Shown: in pieces, positions 8,699 to 17,339 of the stretch
How the letters are laid out: each line of letters starts with the position of its first letter
Position numbering within the stretch: position 1 is the stretch's first letter
Assembly: GCA_009784725.1 (NCBI GenBank)
Contig: WQXS01000003.1
Coordinates: 1 to 64,000 of the forward strand
DNA length: 64,000 nt
Direction of reading: 5' to 3'
DNA from: Oscillospiraceae bacterium
Lineage (GTDB): Bacteria; Bacillota; Clostridia; Oscillospirales; Oscillospiraceae
The notes under the pieces: model-generated
Seen by the model: the letters and a program-made list of their open reading frames with translations, nothing else
The model's database searches: none
What the model was told of the DNA's origin: nothing
Position numbers and translations under genes: made by a program

Positions 8699-8716
8699 TA
8701 TTAGTATTAGTATTAG
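8693..8716 (+). repeat. TATTAG x4 at the grdA stop codon
   Basis: Four perfect TATTAG units begin at the last sense codon and stop of grdA, giving Tyr-stop four times in the reading frame. It is a hexanucleotide tandem repeat and may expand by slippage without harming the protein. Confidence 0.9.
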
Positions 8717-8798
8717 TTTGATAAATCAAACCAATACGGAGAATGTACCAATTTCTCTCCAACTATGTTGGAAACCGAAAATGATGCACAATTTAAGC

Positions 8799-8838
8799 AA
8801 AGCGGTGCAGCAGTCCATCATAACCGCTGCACTGCTTT
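8799..8838 (+). terminator. Hairpin between grdA and grdCD, possible attenuator
   Basis: AAAGCGGTGCAGC (8799-8811) pairs with GCTGCACTGCTTT (8826-8838) over 13 bp with one G-U pair; the loop is 14 bases. The trailing TTTCATTTCC is only a partial T-run, so this may act as an inefficient terminator or as an RNA-stability element that raises grdA mRNA above grdCD. It lies 41 bases before the grdCD start. Confidence 0.6.
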
Positions 8839-8878
8839 CATTTCCCCGAAGCAAAATATCATGAAAGGTATTCATATA

Positions 8879-11452
8879 ATGAACAGTGTACTTAAAGGTT
8901 CATCCTATATTTTGGTCCATGCGCCGGATATGCTGGTACATGGAGGAACAACACAAATAACAGAGCGCATAGTCAATCCCGAATCCGACTATCTCAAAGA
9001 ACTCCCGAAGCATCTTAGGAGCTATGACGATGCGCTCAAATACCTGCCGAATCAGGTTTATATAGGAAATAAAACTCCGGCTGACATGACTCTTGCGGGA
9101 GAAACATGGTACGATAAGCCGCTCGGTGATATTAACCGTTTCGGGAAGTTCGGCGAAATTATGCCGCAGGACGAGTTTTACATTCTTATGCAAATTAATG
9201 ATGTTTTTGATTTGGTAATGCTCGATAAGGAGTTTGTCACAAAAACACGACCGGGTTTTGAAAAACACCCGCTTGTTGACGAGGAGCTGCTTGCGCTCGT
9301 CCGTGAGGGTACAGATAAAGCCGATATTGAAAATGCAATCAATAACGAAAACGCCGAAGGGATATACCATGACGGAAGCTTGATAGGCTGTGTAAAAAAA
9401 GCACATGATATAGATACAAACCTGTCAGCGGAAATTATCCTGGAGAACCTGATTTCAAAAGCATCCTGTTCATTATCACTTATGCACTTAATTAAAACAA
9501 CAGGCATAGATAAAAGCGAAATTGACCTTGTTCTTGACTGCTCGGAGGAAGCCGTCGGCGATATGAACCAAAGAGGCGGCGGCAATCTTGCAAAAGCGGC
9601 AGCCGAAAGTGCAGGATTTCTTAATGCCTCGGGAGCGGATATCCGCGCCTTTTGCGCAGCACCTGTCCATGCAGTAATTCATGCTGCGGCTCTTGTAGCA
9701 AGCGGAACATATAACAATGTTGTTGTGGCCGCCGGCGGTTCGATTGCCAAGCTTGGAATGAATGCAAAGGACCATGTCAAAAAAGAGCTTCCGCCGCTTG
9801 AGGATGTAATGGGCGGCTTTGCAGCTCTTATATCAAAAAATGATGATGTGAGCCCGGAAATATTAAGCGAATACACAGGGAAGCATGATGTCGGAACAGG
9901 CTCGTCACCTCAAGCTGTAATAACCGCACTTGTGACCGAACCGCTTGATAAAATGGGCTTAAAAATAGCAGATATCGATAAATATTCGGTGGAAATGCAA
10001 AACCCGGATATAACAAAACCGGCAGGAGCGGGGGATGTACCGCAGGCGAATTATAAAATGATTGCGGCTCTCGGTGTAAAGCGGGGAGAACTCGAGCGGG
10101 GTGATATAAACGCATTTACCGAAAAGCACGGAATGCCGGGCTGGGCACCTACTCAGGGGCATATCCCGTCAGGTGTGCCGTATCTCGGATTTGCCCGTGA
10201 AGATATAATGTCGGGCAAAATAAACCGCAGTATGATTGTCGGGAAAGGCAGTCTTTTCCTTGGACGTATGACAAACCTGTTTGACGGAGTGTCATTTATT
10301 CTGCAAAAAAACAGCGGCAGCAGTAAAACAGAAAATTCAGAAAGTGCAGAAAAAACAGAAGCAAAGACATCCGTACAGCCGAAGATTATTCTAACGGGCA
10401 CAGGCAGTGAGCACGGCGAGAAAAACATGATTGAAGGAGCCGCACTTGCTGCAAAGCGCGGAATTGATGTTATTTACGCAGGCACCAAAACATGTGACGG
10501 CGTAAAAACAGTAACCGCAGAGAGTGATAAAGACGCTCACGAAATAATGGAGAAAATGCTGGGAAGCAATGAGGCTGACGGAGCTGTTACAATGCATTAT
10601 CTTTTCCCGATAGGTGTATCAACCGTCGGACGTGTAGTCACCCCCGGGAAAGGCAAAGCAATGTATATTGCAACAACCACAGGTACATCCTCAACCGACC
10701 GTGTTGAGGGAATGGTGAAAAATGCTCTCTACGGGATTATTACCGCCAAAGCTTGCGGTGTCAAAAAACCCACAGTCGGGATTTTAAATGTCGACGGGGC
10801 GCAAAAAACCGAAATGGTACTCAAGGAGCTTTCCAAAAACGGGTATGATATAAACTTTGCAAATTCGGGAAGAGCGGACGGCGGAAGTATAATGCGCGGT
10901 AATGACATGCTTTCGGGAGAATGTGATGTTTTGGTCACAGACCCGCTTACCGGGAACATCATAATGAAAACCATGAGCTCATATACCACCGGCGGAAGTT
11001 ATGAATCACTTGGATGGGGATACGGTCCGGGAATAGGTCAAGGCTTTAACAGGCTTGTACTGATTCTCTCAAGAGCATCGGGCGCTCCCGTGGTTGCAAA
11101 TGCTATAGAATTTGCTGCAGAGCTGGTAAAAGGCAAGTATAAGGATGTAGCCGCTAAAGAATTCGCAGCCGCAGAAAAGGCAAAGTTGAAGTCAATACTT
11201 GAAAACTTACGTGCCTCAAATGCTCCGGACGCAGGAAGCGATGCTGTTAAAGAACCGCCGAAGGAGATTGTTACAGAAGAAATCTCGGGCATTGAGATAA
11301 CCGATTTAGATGATGCAGTAACAGCACTATGGGCTGAAGGCATATATGCACAAAGCGGAATGGGCTGCACAGGCCCGGTAGTAATGGTAAACGAAAGCAA
11401 GCTGACACAAGCGGAAAAAGTATTGTCGGCAAAAGGATTTATAGAAGGGTAG
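8879..11452 (+). CDS. grdC/grdD: Glycine reductase complex C, fused GrdC-GrdD
   Basis: One 857-residue reading frame covers both subunits of component C, which uses phosphate to release acetyl phosphate from the acyl-thioester passed on by GrdA. Residues 1 to about 477 are GrdC: GSSYILVHAPDML near the start, then a KASIII-like region with the candidate acyl-carrying Cys259 in AFCAAPVHA. Residues about 478-501 are a Ser/Lys/Glu-rich linker. From about 502 to the end is GrdD, with a PlsX/phosphotransacetylase-like fold and the conserved GMGCTGP cysteine at Cys830. In characterised species these are two proteins. No stop or frameshift is visible through the linker. The ATG at 8879 is chosen from GrdC homology; an open frame extends 38 codons upstream without matching GrdC. 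Confidence 0.92.
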   Translation: MNSVLKGSSYILVHAPDMLVHGGTTQITERIVNPESDYLKELPKHLRSYDDALKYLPNQVYIGNKTPADMTLAGETWYDKPLGDINRFGKFGEIMPQDEFYILMQINDVFDLVMLDKEFVTKTRPGFEKHPLVDEELLALVREGTDKADIENAINNENAEGIYHDGSLIGCVKKAHDIDTNLSAEIILENLISKASCSLSLMHLIKTTGIDKSEIDLVLDCSEEAVGDMNQRGGGNLAKAAAESAGFLNASGADIRAFCAAPVHAVIHAAALVASGTYNNVVVAAGGSIAKLGMNAKDHVKKELPPLEDVMGGFAALISKNDDVSPEILSEYTGKHDVGTGSSPQAVITALVTEPLDKMGLKIADIDKYSVEMQNPDITKPAGAGDVPQANYKMIAALGVKRGELERGDINAFTEKHGMPGWAPTQGHIPSGVPYLGFAREDIMSGKINRSMIVGKGSLFLGRMTNLFDGVSFILQKNSGSSKTENSESAEKTEAKTSVQPKIILTGTGSEHGEKNMIEGAALAAKRGIDVIYAGTKTCDGVKTVTAESDKDAHEIMEKMLGSNEADGAVTMHYLFPIGVSTVGRVVTPGKGKAMYIATTTGTSSTDRVEGMVKNALYGIITAKACGVKKPTVGILNVDGAQKTEMVLKELSKNGYDINFANSGRADGGSIMRGNDMLSGECDVLVTDPLTGNIIMKTMSSYTTGGSYESLGWGYGPGIGQGFNRLVLILSRASGAPVVANAIEFAAELVKGKYKDVAAKEFAAAEKAKLKSILENLRASNAPDAGSDAVKEPPKEIVTEEISGIEITDLDDAVTALWAEGIYAQSGMGCTGPVVMVNESKLTQAEKVLSAKGFIEG

Positions 11453-11458
11453 CAAGGT

Positions 11459-12358
11459 ATGTTTACAGATAATAAGTTTCCCCGTACTAATGTCGCAGGA
11501 GTTTCGCTGCCGAGAATGTTAATCGGAACTAACTGGATACTCGGCTGGAGTCATCGCGGGGTTGCCGCCGATGAAATGATTAATGCAAGAAACCGCAACA
11601 AGGAAGCAATTGCAGATATTGTAGAGGTATTTCTATCTCAGGGCATTGATGCTCTCATGGCACCGGTATCACAAAACCCGGTGACCATTGAAGGCGTTAA
11701 GCTCGCCGAAGACCGTACAGGTAAAAAAGTTATTCTTATCGACACACCGATTATCAATGTTGATGATACTCCCGAAGCCCGCAGAGAAACCGAAGCAATT
11801 ATTAAAGGCTGCAGCGATGCGGGTGCAACCTTTTGCCTGCCGCATCACAGCTCTGTCGAAGAACTCGTCAATAAAAACAAACGTTTAATTGACAGGCTTC
11901 CCGACTATACAAAGATGATACGTGATAACGGCATGATTCCCGGTCTTTCGGCACATATGCCCGAGCTGATTGTTTACTCCGACGAGCAGGGTTATGATGT
12001 TGAAACATATATTCAAATCTATAACTGCATGGGGTATATGATGCAGGTTGAAATTGAATACATTCACAAGGTTATATGGAGCGCAAAAAAACCGGTTATG
12101 ACAATAAAATCAATGGCTGCCGGGCGTGTGACTCCATTTGTGGGACTCTCATTTTCATATGCAACCATCCGTCCGTGCGACATGGTGACGGTGGGATGCT
12201 TTACACCGGATGAAGCCCGTGAGGATATCGAAATCGGTCTTGCGGCAATCGAGCGCAGAGCACCGAATCTTGAGGGCAGGAGCAGTCCGAATAAAACAGC
12301 TGCAATGGGAGAATCGGCGGAGGATGCAGCAGACCCGTTTGCATACGGTACTGTTTAG
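11459..12358 (+). CDS. Unknown TIM-barrel-like protein after grdCD
   Basis: A 299-residue soluble protein starting 6 bases after the grdCD stop, so probably in the same transcript. I do not recognise a named family. The pattern (GTNWILGWSHRG at the start, repeated strand-helix segments, PVMTIKSMAAGRV, and a closing VGCFTPDEAREDIEIGL) resembles the aldo/keto-reductase-like (alpha/beta)8 barrel, whose last helix often follows such a VG-x-TPEEA motif. A catalytic Tyr/Lys/Asp/His set cannot be assigned. It has several Met and Cys residues and no signal peptide. Position suggests a role in glycine or acetyl phosphate metabolism, but this is inference only. Confidence 0.6.
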   Translation: MFTDNKFPRTNVAGVSLPRMLIGTNWILGWSHRGVAADEMINARNRNKEAIADIVEVFLSQGIDALMAPVSQNPVTIEGVKLAEDRTGKKVILIDTPIINVDDTPEARRETEAIIKGCSDAGATFCLPHHSSVEELVNKNKRLIDRLPDYTKMIRDNGMIPGLSAHMPELIVYSDEQGYDVETYIQIYNCMGYMMQVEIEYIHKVIWSAKKPVMTIKSMAAGRVTPFVGLSFSYATIRPCDMVTVGCFTPDEAREDIEIGLAAIERRAPNLEGRSSPNKTAAMGESAEDAADPFAYGTV

Positions 12359-12393
12359 TTGACTTAAATAATATAGTGAAAGGAATATATACA

Positions 12394-13887
12394 ATGACAA
12401 AACAACAAGCATTGGATTTACTGTTTGAGAAAAATACAGCAAGGCAAGCATTAAACATGGCAGGTACATTGATGCACTGGGATGCAGCTACACTTAGTGT
12501 TCCCGAAAAATCAATTTCCGCAAGGGGAGCGGCAATGGGTTGGCTCAGCGGAGAAGGCTTCAAGCGTTTTATTGCACCCGACACAATAGAAGCCATAGAG
12601 ACACTTGAGTCACACAGCAGTGAGCTTAGTGATTATGAACGTGCAATGGCTCGTGAGCTCGGACGGAGCTACAGAAAATTAAAGGCAGTACCACCCGAAG
12701 AGTTTCAAGCCTTCAGCGCACTTCAAACCGAAGCGCAGTCGGTATGGGAAAAAGCAAGAGAGAAATGCGATTATGACATGATGCTTCCGTATTATGAAAA
12801 ACTCTTTGCGTACCAACGCAAATTATGTGACTGGTACGGATATGAAAAACATCCTTATGACGCACTTCTCGATGATTATGAAAAAGGCGCAACCGTGGAA
12901 ATGCTCGACGGGTTTTTCAGTGCACTGCGTGAAAAAATCGTTCCCCTGCTTAAAGACATCATGGAAAAAGGCGAGCAGCCTAAAGAGATTAAAGGTACCT
13001 TTGACCTCGAAAAACAAAGAGCAATGATGCCCTGGCTTACGGAATTTACGGGATATGACCGCTCGAGAGGAAAGGTCGGAGAGGTTGAGCATCCGTTTTG
13101 CATAACAGTCAGCCGCAACGATGTCCGTATAACTACCAAGTATCATAAGGAAAGCCTGCTTTCTTCGGTTTATTCAATCATCCATGAATGCGGTCATGCA
13201 ATTTATGAGCAGAACATGCTCGAAGAAATGGAGCGTTATGCAATCGCCGACTGTGCTTCAATGGGAATGCATGAAAGCCAGTCCCGCCTCTACGAAAACA
13301 TGATCGGGCGAAGCCGTACATTTGCCGGACGTCTCCTGCCGCAGCTGAAGGATAAATTTGATTTCTTTAGTGACTGGGATACGGACATGCTTTACCGTGC
13401 AATCAACATTGCCCGTCCGTCGTTAATCCGCATAGAAGCAGACGAGCTTACATACAGCCTGCATATAATGGTCCGTTACGAGCTTGAAAAGGGAATAATA
13501 ACCGGTGATATAAAAGTCTCGGATCTACCCGGGTTATGGTCCGATAAATATAATGAAATCATAGGTCTCCGCCCGAACAACCTTGCTGACGGTGTTCTGC
13601 AGGATGTTCACTGGAGCATGGGTGCTGCAGGCTACTTCCCGTCATATGCAGTTGGTACCGCATACGGTGCGCAGATGATGAACACAATCAAAAAATCTGT
13701 TGATGTGGATGCCGCAATAGCAAAAGAGGATTTGTCACCGGTAACCGGCTGGCTCTGCGAAAACGTCCATAAACAAGGCGCCTTACTCACCCCCGATGAG
13801 CTCCTGAAAAAAGCAACAGGTGAATCATTTAACCCGAAATACTACGTTGATTATCTGAGCGAAAAATTTACAGATTTGTACTTATAG
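12394..13887 (+). CDS. M32 family metallocarboxypeptidase
   Basis: A 497-residue zinc carboxypeptidase of the Taq/Pfu type (M32), which removes C-terminal residues from peptides in the cytoplasm. The zinc motif HECGH is at residues 264-268, with the third ligand Glu294 in the conserved GMHESQSRLYEN segment and a later YNEIIGLRPNNLADGVLQDVHW region also typical of the family. The length is normal. The start is ATG 12394 with GAAAGGA 10 bases upstream; a GTG at 12376 overlaps that binding site. It lies 35 bases after the barrel protein and fits a peptide-fermenting lifestyle. Confidence 0.93.
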   Translation: MTKQQALDLLFEKNTARQALNMAGTLMHWDAATLSVPEKSISARGAAMGWLSGEGFKRFIAPDTIEAIETLESHSSELSDYERAMARELGRSYRKLKAVPPEEFQAFSALQTEAQSVWEKAREKCDYDMMLPYYEKLFAYQRKLCDWYGYEKHPYDALLDDYEKGATVEMLDGFFSALREKIVPLLKDIMEKGEQPKEIKGTFDLEKQRAMMPWLTEFTGYDRSRGKVGEVEHPFCITVSRNDVRITTKYHKESLLSSVYSIIHECGHAIYEQNMLEEMERYAIADCASMGMHESQSRLYENMIGRSRTFAGRLLPQLKDKFDFFSDWDTDMLYRAINIARPSLIRIEADELTYSLHIMVRYELEKGIITGDIKVSDLPGLWSDKYNEIIGLRPNNLADGVLQDVHWSMGAAGYFPSYAVGTAYGAQMMNTIKKSVDVDAAIAKEDLSPVTGWLCENVHKQGALLTPDELLKKATGESFNPKYYVDYLSEKFTDLYL

Positions 13888-13913
13888 AAAAAAGTTGGTC
13901 TAAATTTGTCAAG

Positions 13914-13944
13914 GGGCTGTTGCAAAATGTGCAACAGCCCATTT
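13914..13944. terminator. Bidirectional terminator
   Basis: GGGCTGTTGCA (13914-13924) and TGCAACAGCCC (13930-13940) form a perfect 11-bp stem with a 5-base loop. ATTT follows on the plus strand. It lies exactly between the convergent carboxypeptidase gene and the minus-strand Cys-rich gene. Confidence 0.8.
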
Positions 13945-13951
13945 AATATGC

Positions 13952-16036
13952 TTAATACATCGACTGATTGTAAAGGCCGCCGTACCATGTTGAGCGGCAT
14001 CCCCAAAAGGGTTCGGTGTTAACGGGATCACTGTGCAACACGTTAGTTGTTATGGAGTTTGTTATATAGTAACCATAACACCTCCAGCCGACACTGTCCT
14101 GCCTGAATACGCATCGTGCAACACCGCCGGTTGTTCTTTTGGTGCCGTTGTAAAAATCGAGTTCTCCTGTTTTGAAGCCGCATAAGCTACAGCGATAATC
14201 ATATGAATGGGTAAGATAACCACCCCATACAACTCCTACTCTTGCAAAAGCCCAGTCTGAAGTATCGCAGCCATACGATGAATGTGTGGAAAGCTTGCAT
14301 CTTTTGCATTTATAGTCGTGGGTATGATTATTATTGGAAGTCCAGGCATTGTCATGCGGGCTTGCAGGAGCCTGTCTTGAGCAATCCAGGCATGTCAATC
14401 CGCAAGTTCCGTCACCGCGGTTTGACCACTCCTGTGACCATCTTGTCGGGTGGTTTCCGAAAGTTAACCGGCAGTTACCCTCAGCGTGGTTTATTTGACA
14501 AACCCTGTGGCAGTTGCTTCCGTTTGCGGAAAATCCTGCAAGGCTGGTATTATATACATGCTTTAATACTGCACCGACAGAACACGGCTCTTCAATGCAA
14601 AATCTGACATGTGAGCCATCCGAGTCTGTCCAAAGACTCAAATTGCTTGTTGCCCCGTGAGCCTGCTCTATTGGGCATCCGCTGCAGGTACGAAAATGAG
14701 AGTGTTTTGCTTCATCATTTCGCCAATCTGACAGTGCATGACCTACAGTAATACCGATAGGCACCGAGTGTACTATTTTATTATTGACCGCTACGTTGAT
14801 TACGGCTTCAAACTGTTCGTCCTCAAGCATAGGAGGAACCAAGCCGGTGTTCAAAGTCACAGTAACACTTTCGTTTTTCCCATAGGATATTTTTCCGGGA
14901 AAGTCAGTGTCAACTCTGAAGGCATCAGAATTTTCGCCTGTGACAGTTATTTTGATATCCTCGGTGGTGAAGTTTCCAAGACCTTCTATAATAATATCAC
15001 GCTCATTTACCGTATCATAACCGCAAGAAAGCTCGCTGAAGGGTTCGAAAATGTCGGGATATACAGCGATACCATAATGAAAAAATGTTGCATGTATAGT
15101 TATGACCCCGTTGCTTGCATCATCGGGATTTGCAATGTACGTTACATTTCCGGAATAATCATGCGGGTTTATAAATGATGTTTTAACGGAAAAATCAATA
15201 CTGTCGGCTCCGTAGCCCGAGTCGTGCAGGATATAGTCGATATTCACATAACCGTTGTCTTTGCTTGCCGCATATGCAGTGTAAACCCCGGCCTCTCCGA
15301 AATAGAGATAATCATTGTCCATAGGAGTTACGTTAACATTACGCAGAAGATTAATCGTATAAGGCACATAACCGGTAGGCTCCGAGACACCTTCATATCT
15401 TTTGCAAGATGTAATCAGAGATACCGATATTTGCTCATCAACATCCTCCGGGCGGACTGTATATGTTGTGCCGTTGGCACCGGGGATGTTTCTTCCGCCA
15501 ACACGCCACTGAACATAATATCCCGACGGGTCTCTTGATGCGGCGAACGTAAGCTCCGCACCTATACAGAGCGGCCCGTCATTAATGACAACGGTGATAT
15601 CCCAGGGGTACTCTTCACGAGGAATGCAGTCAAAGCAATCGTTGCACGGACGGTCTTCACTGCAGCAACCGGGGCAGGGGTTATTCCCGCAGTCAAGACA
15701 ATCACCGCAGATGGGGCATTTGTTTGTATGCTCACAGCCGGTTTCGTTTGAATTACTGTCACCGCCGCTCTCGCCGGAGCCGTTTTCGTCATCGTTGCTG
15801 TTTCTGTTACTGTCTCTGCCGCCGCCGCTTCTGCCTCCGCCGGTACCGCCGCCGTAAATGCTGTCATTCCCGTCCGAATGTAAAGAGCAGGGGCACAGTA
15901 TAATATCCATGAGTTCGGTTTCGGGAATAACAGCACTGACGGCAGCCGGCGAGGAAACCGCAAGCACGGTCACGCTTGTTAAAAGAGAAAGTGCAAGGCT
16001 TAAGCCCAAAGCACCGAGAAATTTTAACTGAAGCAT
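13952..16036 (-). CDS. Secreted Cys-rich protein with Ig-like region
   Basis: A 694-residue protein of no family I know. It starts with a signal peptide (hydrophobic residues 4-27, AVSS-type end). After a Gly/Ser/Asn/Asp-rich linker comes a block at about residues 97-137 with 11 cysteines, including KCPICGDCLDCGNNPCPGC. Then follow regions that look Ig-like: an ITVVINDGPLCIGAELTF to TSCKRYEG section, and a section around VTVTLNTGLVPPMLEDEQFEA resembling a choice-of-anchor or Ig fold. The C-terminal third has more Cys/His pairs. There is no LPxTG-type tail. AAGGAGGT at 16046-16053 gives a strong start. It overlaps the upstream membrane gene by 13 bases, so the two are translationally linked. 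Confidence 0.75.
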   Translation of the reverse strand: MLQLKFLGALGLSLALSLLTSVTVLAVSSPAAVSAVIPETELMDIILCPCSLHSDGNDSIYGGGTGGGRSGGGRDSNRNSNDDENGSGESGGDSNSNETGCEHTNKCPICGDCLDCGNNPCPGCCSEDRPCNDCFDCIPREEYPWDITVVINDGPLCIGAELTFAASRDPSGYYVQWRVGGRNIPGANGTTYTVRPEDVDEQISVSLITSCKRYEGVSEPTGYVPYTINLLRNVNVTPMDNDYLYFGEAGVYTAYAASKDNGYVNIDYILHDSGYGADSIDFSVKTSFINPHDYSGNVTYIANPDDASNGVITIHATFFHYGIAVYPDIFEPFSELSCGYDTVNERDIIIEGLGNFTTEDIKITVTGENSDAFRVDTDFPGKISYGKNESVTVTLNTGLVPPMLEDEQFEAVINVAVNNKIVHSVPIGITVGHALSDWRNDEAKHSHFRTCSGCPIEQAHGATSNLSLWTDSDGSHVRFCIEEPCSVGAVLKHVYNTSLAGFSANGSNCHRVCQINHAEGNCRLTFGNHPTRWSQEWSNRGDGTCGLTCLDCSRQAPASPHDNAWTSNNNHTHDYKCKRCKLSTHSSYGCDTSDWAFARVGVVWGGYLTHSYDYRCSLCGFKTGELDFYNGTKRTTGGVARCVFRQDSVGWRCYGYYITNSITTNVLHSDPVNTEPFWGCRSTWYGGLYNQSMY

Positions 16037-16956
16037 TCGCTCTGCACCTCCTTCTTATGGGTCTTAAATACAAGGTGACCCGAGATAATTATCCCTGTAA
16101 AAAACGCAGCATGTAAAACAGACCAGATATCAAAGATTGCAACGGCACCTTTGAAGTTCTGTGTCAAAAGCAACAAAAGAGCAGCACAAAAGCTCAGAAG
16201 ATACTTGATAATAAGTGCAGTTAACCTCCGTCTTTCACTGTACAGATTTTCGTTGTCAACCGCTGCCAGAAAATCTCCGGTAAGCGCAGATTCCTTTTCC
16301 ATGATTTTTTCCGCCTCTGCATCGAGATTGTTAAACTCCTCCTTTTTTTGCAAAAATGCACGAAGGATGGTGAATATTGACAGAATAACTCCGGCTGCAG
16401 TTAATATCAGGTTAAAAACAGACCATGTGGGTACACTCATCGGGGCGAACAGGAAGAAATCACGCCCGTCTGCAGAAAACAGCGGCACAGGCACATTTTC
16501 GACTATCACCTCGTGATTTCTGAGTGCAGCGGGAGCCAAAACACTTCCGCACTCAGGGCATCCGTCTTTACGGTTATACCCGCAGTCGAGGCAGCCGTTA
16601 CAGGTAGCGCAAAGGTTTAAGCTGCCGCAGTCATAGCAGTAAAGCCTGCACTCCGGGCAGGGGCTTTCACCGCAGCTGTAACAGTTACCGCAGTGTGAAC
16701 ATAAATCACCGCCGCAGTCATCACAGATACCTCCCGGTTCACCTCTTCCGTCACAATTCGGGCAAGAGCAGTCACTCATGATACAGCAGCTGCCGCCGTC
16801 ACAGTGGTCGGAGGGAGTTATGCGGTTTTCAGAGCCTGTGGAGCCTGCTTTATAAATTGTTGCAGCAGACAGAGTGAATATCAAAAGGATACAGGTAAGG
16901 ACATGGGTAATACGTTTTAATACGCTTTTTCGAAGCAAATACTTTCTTGGAACCAT
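16024..16956 (-). CDS. Membrane protein with exported Cys-rich domain
   Basis: A 310-residue protein I cannot place. Residues about 15-35 are a signal or first membrane segment. Residues about 51-138 hold 22 cysteines, mostly as CxxC pairs, with repeats such as LCSHCGNCYSCGESPCPEC and LCATCNGCLDCGYN. Residues about 175-199, 240-260 and 268-292 look like membrane segments, with a charged, probably cytoplasmic stretch rich in Glu between the first two. The CxxC block resembles zinc-ribbon or rubredoxin-like knuckles, but such metal sites are usually cytoplasmic, so disulfides or another metal are possible outside. It is the first gene of the pair and shares its module with the next protein. Confidence 0.75.
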   Translation of the reverse strand: MVPRKYLLRKSVLKRITHVLTCILLIFTLSAATIYKAGSTGSENRITPSDHCDGGSCCIMSDCSCPNCDGRGEPGGICDDCGGDLCSHCGNCYSCGESPCPECRLYCYDCGSLNLCATCNGCLDCGYNRKDGCPECGSVLAPAALRNHEVIVENVPVPLFSADGRDFFLFAPMSVPTWSVFNLILTAAGVILSIFTILRAFLQKKEEFNNLDAEAEKIMEKESALTGDFLAAVDNENLYSERRRLTALIIKYLLSFCAALLLLLTQNFKGAVAIFDIWSVLHAAFFTGIIISGHLVFKTHKKEVQSECFS

Positions 16957-17339
16957 AAAATTATCCTCCGGGTTAATAGTGTGAAACAGCTGTAGTCCTA
17001 CTGTAGCACCGCATTCGGAGTCTGTCTATACACATTTGTTTCCCAGTTTGCGGGTATAAACAGGGAAAAAATATGTGAAAACCGAACAGCATTTTTCACC
17101 ACATTAAAACTAATATGGTTATACTTTTATTGTCTTGAACTCACGGATATGATATTATCTGATTCGTATACCGCTCATTATAAGGATGATAATTGTATTT
17201 TAGCCGATATAAAAGTTATGTGTAAAAAGTAAAGCATCAGTCAAAAATTAAAAGGTGAAAAAACTGATGAATATGATGAAAAAATTCTAAAAAAAATATT
17301 TTTGAAATTTCTGTCCTTTAAAGGATTTAAGGGGAACTA
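16957..17339. promoter_or_regulatory. Divergent intergenic region upstream of mal
   Basis: On the plus strand TTGTCT (17130-17135) and TATTAT (17153-17158) are 17 bases apart and could start mal transcription, leaving a leader of about 175 bases. On the minus strand TAGACA and TACAGT, also 17 apart within 17000-17050, could serve the Cys-rich pair. A short CCTTTAAAGGATTTAAGG near 17315-17332 sits at the mal ribosome binding site. I see no gene here. Confidence 0.4.

Noticed and set aside
9828-10428. Minus-strand frames inside grdCD
   Set aside because: They are shadows of the plus-strand GrdC-GrdD frame.
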